A stretch of 36,910 nucleotides of DNA from Patescibacteria group bacterium (GTDB lineage: Bacteria > Patescibacteriota > Patescibacteriia > UM-FILTER-42-10), in the NCBI GenBank assembly GCA_018825385.1, contig JAHJEX010000079.1:1-36910 (forward strand), in the 5' to 3' direction. Numbering within the stretch: the stretch's first letter is position 1; the number at the start of each line of letters is the position of its first letter. A program made the translations under genes and the position numbers. Below the pieces are notes generated by a model, which worked only from the letters and a program-made list of their open reading frames with translations, was not told the DNA's origin and made no database searches. Positions 29,682-36,910 of the stretch are shown piece by piece.

Positions 29682-30917
29682 ATGGCACATCGGTGCAACA
29701 GCGTCATGCTGCTGCTGATCGCACTCATCGTAACGAATGGTGTAGTGGCCTTCGCGAGTCCGGCGATCGTGCGTCCGAACGGGACGCTCTTCGAGCGGGC
29801 GGGCGAGACTATCTACACCGTGCACGAGCACGATGACGTCGGTTTGTGGCAGGTGTCGTTCGGATCACCGAAGCACTGGCTGGAGCTGATCGCGTTGAAT
29901 CCTCAGTTCGAGGATTCCGACTTGATCCTGCCTGGCCAGGAGCTCAAGATCCCCCCGAGCCTCGTCCGGATTTTTCGGATGATCGCAACGGTCGATGCAG
30001 CAGGTGGTCCGCAGCCGGCGAAAGGAGCCGGACCGCCGGACACCGTGCGCGTACACGTACCAGTGGAGGCAGACCACGGATTTCCGTGGAGCTGGGCAAT
30101 TGCAGTTTTCTTGCTCTGTCTCATAGTCTTTGCTTTGTGGCACAGGCACGACAGGGACAGCGCCGACCTGCGGAGTTTGACGAAAACCGTAAATGGACAG
30201 GCACATGACCTGGAAGCCCAGGAAAATCGTGAGCTGTGTCGCAGGAACGCGGACCCCTATTCCGGACCCCCTGCGGTTCCGGGCGGGCTACTCACCGCGA
30301 AGTCCGCCGCTCAGCATTTTGTCGAGCGGTACCAGCGCAATCGTCGCAATCTGACTGTGGGCGAGAGCGAGGGATTGCCCGACCGGGTGGTGATCGAGCG
30401 GATCGTCCCGGTGGATGTCCGCGGTTTGATGGGCATCAAATTCCACGGTTACAATGCCCCGGTCGCGAAGCACCTTGAGGAGTGGACTCCTGCCTGGCAA
30501 GCGTTCCTCTCGGACGGTTCTTCGCGGATCACGCTCATGATGTGCGGCAACGATGTCTACGCCGGTGGAGGAGGATATGAAGTCCTCCCGGACACGCAGA
30601 TCCGGCCGCGACAGGACATCCCGCCCTATGAGCCGGAAACGCCGGTTCCGATCTGGCCGGTACCCGGTGAGACGGACGTGGCTGAGGAGCCGGATGAGGT
30701 TCCTTCGGGACCGGAGGAAGTGCAGAACTTTCTGTCGGTCAAGGTCACTTCGTCCGATCGGTACGTGTTGAAACCGGAGGTCGGAACGGACGTGATCGTC
30801 GAACTCGGCGTGCTGGCGGACGATGTCACTCTCGGTATCGAGGGCGACGAAGTCTACCGGATTATCGCCGGACAACGGCGCGTCATCGGACGCATCGTTG
30901 GACACGAACGTTCCTGA
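29682..30917 (+). CDS. LysM-like, membrane-anchored protein in a GC-rich gene
   Basis: 411 residues from ATG 29682, set by AAGGAGGTG 5 nt upstream; the frame is open to 29589. Residues 1-26 are a signal peptide or first anchor (MLLLIALIVTNGVVAFAS). Residues 45-91 resemble a LysM peptidoglycan-binding domain (YTVHEHDDVGLWQVSF...LNPQ...LILPGQELKIP). Residues 136-153 are a second membrane segment. The C-terminal part (about 155-411) is unrecognised, with a Pro-rich acidic stretch near 325-350. GC content is far above that of all flanking genes, with strong use of G/C-ending codons, pointing to transfer or a special gene class. It is alone between convergent and divergent minus-strand genes. Likely envelope-bound. 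Confidence 0.78.
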   Translation: MAHRCNSVMLLLIALIVTNGVVAFASPAIVRPNGTLFERAGETIYTVHEHDDVGLWQVSFGSPKHWLELIALNPQFEDSDLILPGQELKIPPSLVRIFRMIATVDAAGGPQPAKGAGPPDTVRVHVPVEADHGFPWSWAIAVFLLCLIVFALWHRHDRDSADLRSLTKTVNGQAHDLEAQENRELCRRNADPYSGPPAVPGGLLTAKSAAQHFVERYQRNRRNLTVGESEGLPDRVVIERIVPVDVRGLMGIKFHGYNAPVAKHLEEWTPAWQAFLSDGSSRITLMMCGNDVYAGGGGYEVLPDTQIRPRQDIPPYEPETPVPIWPVPGETDVAEEPDEVPSGPEEVQNFLSVKVTSSDRYVLKPEVGTDVIVELGVLADDVTLGIEGDEVYRIIAGQRRVIGRIVGHERS

Positions 30918-30977
30918 GGATCCGACAGAAGGTTAGGCCCACAAGGCCCATCGCTCCGTGGCGGCGTGTACATTCTA

Positions 30978-31065
30978 GAGGGTGAAGCCGTAGCCTTCAC
31001 CCTCCCACCAGTCATCTGACCTGATGACTATCAGAGCCAGCACTGCATCTCTTGCGTCTGGCTCT
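30978..31065 (+). terminator. Three-hairpin 3' end of the LysM gene
   Basis: Stem 1: GAGGGTGAAG/CTTCACCCTC (30978-30987/30995-31004), 10 bp perfect. Stem 2: AGTCATC/GATGACT (31010-31016/31023-31029). Stem 3: AGAGCCAG/CTGGCTCT (31033-31040/31058-31065), followed by TTTTTC, the intrinsic terminator. Confidence 0.8.
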
Positions 31066-31081
31066 TTTTCTTCCCTAAAAT

Positions 31082-31107
31082 CAAAAACAGGGATCAATTA
31101 CGACCCC
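31082..31107 (-). terminator. Terminator of the giant-protein operon
   Basis: On the minus strand GGGGTC (31107-31102) pairs with GATCCC (31095-31090) with one G-U pair, then TGTTTTT. Confidence 0.6.
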
Positions 31108-31122
31108 CGCTTTTAGTCTCTA

Positions 31123-34100
31123 TTACGCTGTTAGTTTTTCAAGCGTGGTTTCAATAGTTGCTAGTATTTCTTTATAACCTCTCGTTGCTCCTGCAATAAC
31201 CTGCGGGTCAGTATCTGCTGGCGGGTTCTCTTGTAAAACCTTCAATACATCTGTTGCACCTTCTCTCATGTTTTCTAACAAAGTGGTATCACTTAATTTT
31301 GCTATATCATCCAGCCCTACACCATCAAGGCTCTTTAGAATCTCCGGTGAAACATTATCCATATTTGCCAATATTCCTGAAACCAAGTTTTCTAATGCAA
31401 GTTTAATATCTTGAGGTGATGCTGGTGTTTCTATACTAGTTCCCTCTGTCCCTTGAACATCAACTATCTTTCCATCTGGTTGTACATCAACTATGTCTTT
31501 TAAGCCATCTGTATCTAGAATAGTGGCTCGTAAATTTCCTTCGTCTGTTTTCGCAAATTTTACTGATTCTGTTGTGCCGGTATCTGCTACCTCCCCAGAT
31601 TCAGGCATGAAGTCTAATTTCTGTGTCATTTTTTCACCTATTATACTTCCCTTTTCAACTCTAATGCCATGTTCTCTCATAAATGAGTCTGCTTCTGGAG
31701 TGGCTTTAATAGTCATACCTTCCGGGATTTCGGTTGACGGAATCGGCTCTAAACCTGCTGTTCGAGTGACATCTCCGGCCTCAGTGTCTACAGTAGAAGG
31801 AGTAGATGCATCAGGATCGGCATCTTCAGCGGTAGTTGTACCAACTGATTCAGATTCGCCAGTCATTTCTAAACCATCTGTATCAACATCAATATCCAGA
31901 GTTGATGCTGACGCTGCTTCCGCTTGAGTTAACTCTGGAGTAGCCAGAATGACACTGGCATTATGCAGATCTGCATTGATCTGCTCTGTAACTCTACCTT
32001 CTACAATTTGCTGAAACGCTTCACCGATTTTTTGTGGTCCGCCAGAGGATGGATCCGAAATTTCCTGGTTCTTAATAGCAAGTTCAATTAGTTTTCTCAG
32101 CTTACCCCTATGACGCCCTTCCAAATAATCCATTGTTCTGCCAGAGTGACCTTCAATATCTTTGTTTAACAAATCCTCAACACGCTTGTTCTTTAGGAAT
32201 TCCCATTCTTCCTTTCCCTGTCCGCTTTCACCAAATCCCAGTTTCTCCAGCATCTTTGTATGATCTTCCTTGGTAAGATCCGCAATTTTTTCTATTCTTT
32301 CCGCTTCCGCCTCTATTTCCTGAGCTGCAGCCAGTTCATCTGCTCTTTGTGTTGCCTCTGCCTCTATTCTTTCTGCTTCTATCCTGTTTGCTTCTTCCAT
32401 GAGCCTTTCATGTCCGTCATGACTATCAAGCGGATACGGCTCATCAAAATGTGTATCACCAATTTCTGTTATCATACCGTTATCTACTGTTACTTCCTCT
32501 CCACCTAAATAAAATGTTCCACTGTCTTCATCAACAAAATTTATATCTGTAATGTTTTCTCCCAGTCCAGTATGTGCGCCCGTATCATCAATCATTGCCT
32601 TAAATAATGGCCCTTCCGCCTCATCAATCATTGCCTGATTTAAATTAACCTCTGCTGCCTCTGGCTCAGCCATATCAGCCCAAGTTGCATCTTTGATGTT
32701 ATCTAAATAAGCAACGGCACCGGTATTGGCAACATTGTCAGCCGTAATAATCTCTTCTGAATGTGCTGTTAATTTGTCCAATACGTCCTGTTGAAATCCC
32801 TCATAGTCAGAAATTGTTAATTGGCCATCCTCAAATGTAACATACTGATCAAATACCTCAGCAGAAACACCAGCAACATTGTGACCTTCAGAAAGGGCAG
32901 TCATATTTGCGCCAACATTCAAAATCCTGGCACCTTCAACATTTGTAATTTCTTCACCGATATTTCCATCTTCCATGGCCACTCTATAGAACACCTGCTC
33001 TAAGTGTTGGGGAGCACCTTCCTTTCCTAAATCAAGAGAAAGTGCAATTTTTCCTTCAGTTGTTTCTACTTGGAAACCTGCGTGGGATAAAGAAGCATGT
33101 TCAACTGGAAATCTTGCTCCCAACACTACATCTCCTTCCACTAGACCTTTTTCTTCCCAAGCATCTAACAATTTATCAGCATCAGTATTATTTTCACCAG
33201 TAAGTTCAGAAATAACCTTTTTAAGTTCCTCTGGGGATACCTGTCCTTCAAACGAGTTAACCCCCAAAGTTTGTTCTAATGCCGCCAGTGCTCTTGCTTT
33301 TTGAATATAAGGAGTTATCTCAGGATGGCTTTCTTGCCATGCGCTTAAGAGTTCATCTGCGGATTTAGCATTTGCACTTTGTAGTTGAGATGTTACCTTT
33401 TCCAAGTCTTCTGGAGAAACACCATCAAACGAGCTAACTCCAAAATTTGATTCTAAGTTAATTGCATGTAAAGTTTTTTCCAGACTTTCTGGAGTGGCAT
33501 CATTCAGTAGTTCAATACGCTGTTCATCTGTAAGTCCCAGTCGATCAAAAGTTGTTTCTGCCTCTTTTACTAATCCTGGATTATTCTGTAAATGTTCCAA
33601 ATTTGCCTTTGTATATATAGCATCACTCTCCACCGGTCCAGGACCTGACGGTGCAGAATCGGCAGAAGATGCCTCTTGGGGACCAAAAACTTCCGGTTCT
33701 GCTGTAGCGGGTTGTGGTGCTCCTTCTTCCCGCGGTCCAATAAAATCTTCATTATATTGCAGGGTATCTGGCTCTGTTGCAACGTCAGGCACGTCTGCAC
33801 CCGATGTATCTGCTCCTGCAATACCCGGCGCAGGATCTCCAGTTCTGGCACCAGCTACTTTATTTAAATCATCTTGAGACAATGTACTGGGATGTTGTGA
33901 ACCTATTGACCTAAGTTCTTCTTCTGAAAGAGATGATGCTGGGCTAGGAGGAGTGTCTGGTGTTGTATTAGGTTCTGCTCCTGCAACATCAGGTGTAGTC
34001 CCATCTCCATCCTTAAACTTTCCCATAGTTAGACGATGGAAAGTTTCCTGGAAATTCATTGTTTCAATATAAGCTTTTATTACACCGCCCAGATCTAAAG

Positions 34101-35799
34101 GACTACCAACTGCCTGCCATGATTTTTGAATTTCTTCTATTCTTTCTCCGGCACGACCTAAACTGTTGGTTATTGCCCCGCCTCCCTTTTCCGCAATTTC
34201 AGAATAACCGGCCGCTGCAATCATTATAGGCAATGCTGTCTTTGCCCAAGCAGCCCCTATCGCTGCTGCTTTTTGCTTTCCTTCCAAATCTTTTATCTTA
34301 CCCTGCCCGAACATTTCCATTGCCATATCCACTGCACCATCTACAATCAATTCCTTTATTATTGAAACTTTTTCATTTTCCTTTTTTGCACTCTTCAAAT
34401 TTTTATATCTTTCGCCTAGTGCAATAGCCCCCAGAGCACCAGCACGAATAGCAAAAGCACCTAATGCAACACCAACGCCACTTACTGCTTCTTTCAAGTA
34501 CTCTATCTTCTTTGTCCTCTCACCGACATGTTCATGTAGTATTTCGTCAATCTCTATTGCCATTTCTTCATCCATATCTCCAAAGCCAGTAACCAATCTA
34601 ATTTCTAACGTCTTAAGCTTTTCTTCAAGAATTGCCTTTTTTTCTGGAGAAAGATAATCAGATTCTTCCAACTTATTTCGTATATCATGCATTTTGCGTT
34701 GAATCCGATTATATTTCGGTTCTCCTTCTCCCAAGTTTAGCGCGTCCAATCTTGCTTGAATTCTTGCTTTTTCCGCTTCTGTCTTTGCTAACTTTAATTT
34801 TTTCCTTAATTCACTCTCTTCTATAATTATTTGTTTGATCCTATCAACCTCTTTTCCTCGCGCTAAACTCTTTGCCCAACGATCAGGAAGACGCGCCAGT
34901 GTACGGGCACCAAATGCACTTGCAACTATATCTATTGTTTTTCCTGTTCGCCATGTTGCTTTTTCCCATCCTCCAGCTTCGGCTTTTTCTGCATTTGTAA
35001 CATATTCGCCTCGCCACATTCTTCCTAAAACTGACTTTCTACCTCCGGTTTCTTCCCTTTCCATTGTATCAGGAGGGGGAAAAGGTCTAGCTGGACTATC
35101 CATCTCTAAAGCAGGCGGAAGATCTGTCTCCTCTGATTCAGATGGACTATTGGGAAGACTGACATCTTCTTCCCCTAAGTTTTGCCTTATCAAAGCTCCC
35201 AATTTTGCTAAATCAATAGAACTTAATGTCCCGTTCTCCGGTTTTGCATCTTTTTTTAACAATTCCATTATTTCAGGATAATTTGCGTGATCTTTGTCTA
35301 AATTTGCCAAAGATTCATGCTCCACAAAAACCCTAACCGGATTTTCTGCCGGTGTTTTCTCATCAAATCTGGAATTATTGCCATATATCTCCCATCCCAA
35401 ATGTCTGCTGGCAATTTGATCCTGAATCTCTGCATCCGCCAGAGGATCCCCCGTCCTATACCTAGGATCTTGCTCGTCAGGATGATCATTAATATGCTTT
35501 TGCTTGGCCATATCCCAATATGTCCAAGATTCACTCATTCCGGATACGCTAGGGTCCAATCCTATTCGTTCCATTGCAGTACTAAATTTTTCGCGTATTT
35601 TTGTCACAATCGGTTCAAATTGAGGGTCATCCTTAATCAATTCTAAAGCAGCCGCATACGTATTTGCCCTTGCCACAACCTCAGGAGTAACATTATCGGC
35701 ATTATCAGGCACTGTGTCTAAAAACAGCAAATACTCTCTTGCAGTTTGATTTAATTCCTGTGCGCCTTCTCCCTCTTTTGAGTTTTTTGGGTCTGCCAT
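31123..35799 (-). CDS. Giant 1558-residue protein of unknown function
   Basis: No family recognised. It has no signal peptide. Regions: a helical N-terminus (1-230); a Pro/Glu/Ser-rich linker (about 215-250); a charged coiled-coil-like part (about 315-435, many Lys/Glu); two Ala/Gly-rich hydrophobic segments (about 438-465 and 511-533) that could insert in the membrane; a low-complexity Pro/Asp/Ser linker (about 600-720); a 59-residue tandem repeat (about 783-900, GVSSFDG.VSPEDLEKV / GVNSFEGQVSPEELKKV); a second Glu/Ala-rich coiled coil (about 1125-1175); and a long acidic Asp/Thr-rich tail. Strongly acidic overall. It begins 11 nt after the second coiled-coil gene, so all three form one operon. 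A scaffold or structural role is possible. Confidence 0.85.
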   Translation of the reverse strand: MADPKNSKEGEGAQELNQTAREYLLFLDTVPDNADNVTPEVVARANTYAAALELIKDDPQFEPIVTKIREKFSTAMERIGLDPSVSGMSESWTYWDMAKQKHINDHPDEQDPRYRTGDPLADAEIQDQIASRHLGWEIYGNNSRFDEKTPAENPVRVFVEHESLANLDKDHANYPEIMELLKKDAKPENGTLSSIDLAKLGALIRQNLGEEDVSLPNSPSESEETDLPPALEMDSPARPFPPPDTMEREETGGRKSVLGRMWRGEYVTNAEKAEAGGWEKATWRTGKTIDIVASAFGARTLARLPDRWAKSLARGKEVDRIKQIIIEESELRKKLKLAKTEAEKARIQARLDALNLGEGEPKYNRIQRKMHDIRNKLEESDYLSPEKKAILEEKLKTLEIRLVTGFGDMDEEMAIEIDEILHEHVGERTKKIEYLKEAVSGVGVALGAFAIRAGALGAIALGERYKNLKSAKKENEKVSIIKELIVDGAVDMAMEMFGQGKIKDLEGKQKAAAIGAAWAKTALPIMIAAAGYSEIAEKGGGAITNSLGRAGERIEEIQKSWQAVGSPLDLGGVIKAYIETMNFQETFHRLTMGKFKDGDGTTPDVAGAEPNTTPDTPPSPASSLSEEELRSIGSQHPSTLSQDDLNKVAGARTGDPAPGIAGADTSGADVPDVATEPDTLQYNEDFIGPREEGAPQPATAEPEVFGPQEASSADSAPSGPGPVESDAIYTKANLEHLQNNPGLVKEAETTFDRLGLTDEQRIELLNDATPESLEKTLHAINLESNFGVSSFDGVSPEDLEKVTSQLQSANAKSADELLSAWQESHPEITPYIQKARALAALEQTLGVNSFEGQVSPEELKKVISELTGENNTDADKLLDAWEEKGLVEGDVVLGARFPVEHASLSHAGFQVETTEGKIALSLDLGKEGAPQHLEQVFYRVAMEDGNIGEEITNVEGARILNVGANMTALSEGHNVAGVSAEVFDQYVTFEDGQLTISDYEGFQQDVLDKLTAHSEEIITADNVANTGAVAYLDNIKDATWADMAEPEAAEVNLNQAMIDEAEGPLFKAMIDDTGAHTGLGENITDINFVDEDSGTFYLGGEEVTVDNGMITEIGDTHFDEPYPLDSHDGHERLMEEANRIEAERIEAEATQRADELAAAQEIEAEAERIEKIADLTKEDHTKMLEKLGFGESGQGKEEWEFLKNKRVEDLLNKDIEGHSGRTMDYLEGRHRGKLRKLIELAIKNQEISDPSSGGPQKIGEAFQQIVEGRVTEQINADLHNASVILATPELTQAEAASASTLDIDVDTDGLEMTGESESVGTTTAEDADPDASTPSTVDTEAGDVTRTAGLEPIPSTEIPEGMTIKATPEADSFMREHGIRVEKGSIIGEKMTQKLDFMPESGEVADTGTTESVKFAKTDEGNLRATILDTDGLKDIVDVQPDGKIVDVQGTEGTSIETPASPQDIKLALENLVSGILANMDNVSPEILKSLDGVGLDDIAKLSDTTLLENMREGATDVLKVLQENPPADTDPQVIAGATRGYKEILATIETTLEKLTA

Positions 35800-35810
35800 T
35801 GTTTTTTAGA

Positions 35811-36158
35811 TTAACTGTCTTGAATCTTTTTTTGAACTTGTTTAATTTTTTCAGTTTCTTCTTCGTCACCAATTTCTTTTTCTAACTCCTGAAGCTCCAG
35901 TTCTGTTTGATCTTCTAGACCCTCTCTTTTTTTTGCGTAATTTTCTTTTAGTTCTTGTAGTGCTGTGCGCAACTTTTCAGTATCTTCTTCGCTACTTTTT
36001 GTAAATTGTTCAATTTGTGTTAGAACTTCCTCTAGCTTGTCATCATCAATTCGGACAATCATTTCAATAAGTAATAAACGCAAATCAGCATCCAAAGGCG
36101 CTCCTTTGATAAGGTCTGCTGCTCTTACAAGTAATTTTGAATCAGGGTTTACAGGCAT
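35811..36158 (-). CDS. Small coiled-coil protein, paralogue B
   Basis: 115 residues, no family recognised. The N-terminal helical part (about 1-55: LLVRAADLIKGAPLDADLRLLLIEMIVRIDDDKLEEVLTQIE) is followed by a long charged coiled coil (about 60-113). The layout is the same as in the upstream gene at 36169-36501: a short DL...hydrophobic helix, an acidic turn with LE(E/Q)(V/I), then KEKY/KENYAKKRE and LEDLEKEI-type repeats. Soluble. It lies 10 nt after that gene and 11 nt before the giant gene. Confidence 0.75.
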   Translation of the reverse strand: MPVNPDSKLLVRAADLIKGAPLDADLRLLLIEMIVRIDDDKLEEVLTQIEQFTKSSEEDTEKLRTALQELKENYAKKREGLEDQTELELQELEKEIGDEEETEKIKQVQKKIQDS

Positions 36159-36168
36159 TTAGCTGTAT

Positions 36169-36501
36169 TTATTTATCTATTTCTTTTTCCAAATCATCCA
36201 AGTCTTTCATGATTGAATCTGCCAGATCTTCACGTTTGGAATCATACTTCTCTTTCACCTTTCCCAGCCTCTGTTTAAGGCCCTCATCCATTTCACCTCC
36301 TCGTGCTACATTTTCAGTCAATACATTCACCAATTCATCTATCTGTTCCAATGTCATTTCCGGTAGAAGATGAATAATGGAAATTTGAACTTCTTCCGGA
36401 AGATCTGAAGACCTTAATAAAAGCACCAGCTTTTTACCAAGGGCTCTCGCTTCCTCCTCAACATTTCCTTCTTGTTGTTGTGGGTTTTTTTTATTCTTCA
36501 T
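36169..36501 (-). CDS. Small coiled-coil protein, paralogue A
   Basis: 110 residues, no family recognised. Polar Gln/Asn start, helical domain (about 18-65: LGKKLVLLLRSSDLPEEVQISIIHLLPEMTLEQIDELVNVL) and coiled-coil end (KVKEKYDSKREDLADSIMKDLDDLEKEI). The end resembles ENYAKKREGLEDQTELELQELEKEI of the next gene, so the two are probably an old duplication. First gene of the operon; AAAGGA lies only 2 nt before the ATG, too close for a standard ribosome binding site. Confidence 0.75.
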   Translation of the reverse strand: MKNKKNPQQQEGNVEEEARALGKKLVLLLRSSDLPEEVQISIIHLLPEMTLEQIDELVNVLTENVARGGEMDEGLKQRLGKVKEKYDSKREDLADSIMKDLDDLEKEIDK

Positions 36502-36534
36502 ATCCTTTATTCAAATTGCTTAAAATAAACGCCC

Positions 36535-36560
36535 TGTCTTAAGGAAAAGGAGGGCACTTT
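36535..36560 (-). promoter_or_regulatory. Hairpin in the operon leader, possible attenuator
   Basis: On the minus strand GCCCT and AGGGC flank about 15 nt, followed by a T-rich GTTTATTTT. It lies between the promoter and the first ATG. Confidence 0.35.
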
Positions 36561-36637
36561 AGTTTCTATTTCTCTTTTTTTAATAAAAACAGAATCATGA
36601 GTTTGATCTATTTCAATTTACTTTTGTTTTCATGTTG

Positions 36638-36666
36638 AGTATATCACATTATTGCTGTTTTGGCAA
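36638..36666 (-). promoter_or_regulatory. Promoter of the giant-protein operon
   Basis: Minus-strand TTGCCA (36666-36661), 17-nt spacer, TATACT (36643-36638); start near 36631, leader about 130 nt. It begins only 12 nt past the transposase stop codon. Confidence 0.7.
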
Positions 36667-36678
36667 GTACATTTTGTT

Positions 36679-36910
36679 TTAACTAACCACATTTGGCACT
36701 TTTAATTCTAGCATTTCATTGGGTGTTTTTCCATTTAGACCACAGTGTTCAAGATTGTTGTATTCTTCGTTCCAGATTCTAATTTTCTTCTTCAATTCTT
36801 TTAATGTTCTAAATGTGTTTCTATCGTAAAATGTTTCCTGATCCGAGCGATGACTTCTCTCCACTTTGCCGTTCTGTGCCGGTTTACCGGGATCAATCAA
36901 GTAATGGATA
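36679..36910 (-). mobile_element. DDE transposase, C-terminal part (IS481/IS3-like), 5' end off window
   Basis: About 77 residues are visible; the frame stays open to the window edge (codons ATC CAT TAC before the TTG at 36900). The part LIDPGKPAQNGKVERSHRSD carries the final catalytic Glu of the DDE integrase core (KVERSHR), followed by a typical end: FRTLKELKKKIRIWNEEYNNLEHCGLNGKTPNEML. The PGKPAQNGKVERSHR pattern is nearer IS481 than classic IS3, by eye. The inverted repeat of the element was not identified. Intact at this end, without stops. Confidence 0.85.

Noticed and set aside
29846-30905. Long frames overlapping the LysM gene on both strands
   Set aside because: Produced by the high GC content; the plus frame starting at 29682 has the ribosome binding site, signal peptide and domain pattern.
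1-36910. CRISPR array, tRNA or rRNA genes
   Set aside because: No regularly spaced repeats, no tRNA T-arm with a CCA-type end other than the tmRNA, and no rRNA sequence were seen by eye; weak tRNAs could be missed without a covariance search.

Overview
The window looks like a chromosomal piece of a Candidate Phyla Radiation (Patescibacteria, probably Parcubacteria-group) bacterium. This is inferred, not proven. The grounds are: an AT-rich genome of compact genes, isoleucyl-tRNA synthetase of the eukaryote-like type, many promoters placed so close to start codons that transcripts would be leaderless, Lys-rich membrane proteins, and very large proteins of unknown function. No rRNA or tRNA gene was seen. 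One tmRNA gene is present.

Layout. (1) 1-3781, minus: the 5' part of a very long membrane-anchored Kelch-like propeller protein, cut by the window edge. (2) 3920-13672, minus: a small anchored Cys protein, then a long co-directional block. From its 5' end this block encodes a cytoplasmic group 3b-type [NiFe] hydrogenase: beta FeS subunit, gamma FAD/NAD(P)/2Fe-2S subunit, HypC, an EamA permease, a protein of unknown function, the delta small subunit, an Ldh2-family dehydrogenase and the alpha large subunit. It continues with a four-helix-bundle protein, a shortened HypA, a HAD phosphatase and Tgt. (3) 13764-15211, plus: PHP phosphoesterase and CDP-alcohol phosphatidyltransferase, ending at a perfect terminator. 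(4) 15256-20991, minus: ileS, recO and a DUF11-like surface protein. (5) 21146-21775, plus: a GC-richer orphan gene and a strongly folded element. (6) 21774-24995, minus: argS, a glycosyltransferase and a DUF167 protein. (7) 25000-26440: a repeat-rich zone holding a one-domain asparaginase-like gene between two 94-bp direct repeats. (8) 26445-28639, plus: smpB, tmRNA, infC, rpmI and rplT, a translation cluster. (9) 28772-29188, minus: a VanZ-like protein. (10) 29302-31070, plus: a markedly GC-rich LysM/TM gene with a strong promoter, a leader of about 345 nt and a hairpin-rich 3' end. (11) 31123-36640, minus: a three-gene operon of two related coiled-coil proteins and a 1558-residue protein, none recognised. 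(12) 36679-36910, minus: the 3' end of a DDE transposase.

How it works together. The hydrogenase could move electrons between H2 and NAD(P)(H). The Ldh2-family enzyme in the same operon could couple that nucleotide pool to a 2-oxoacid/2-hydroxyacid pair, giving a fermentative redox valve. HypC and a minimal HypA lie in the operon, but HypB, D, E, F and a maturation protease are not in the window. The large subunit ends exactly at the last residue of its C-terminal metal-binding motif, so no protease should be needed.

The least explained parts are the 31123-36640 operon, the two GC-rich single-gene units with structured RNA around them, the tmRNA with an unusual T-loop next to an infC gene lacking a clear start, and the asparaginase-like gene framed by direct repeats.
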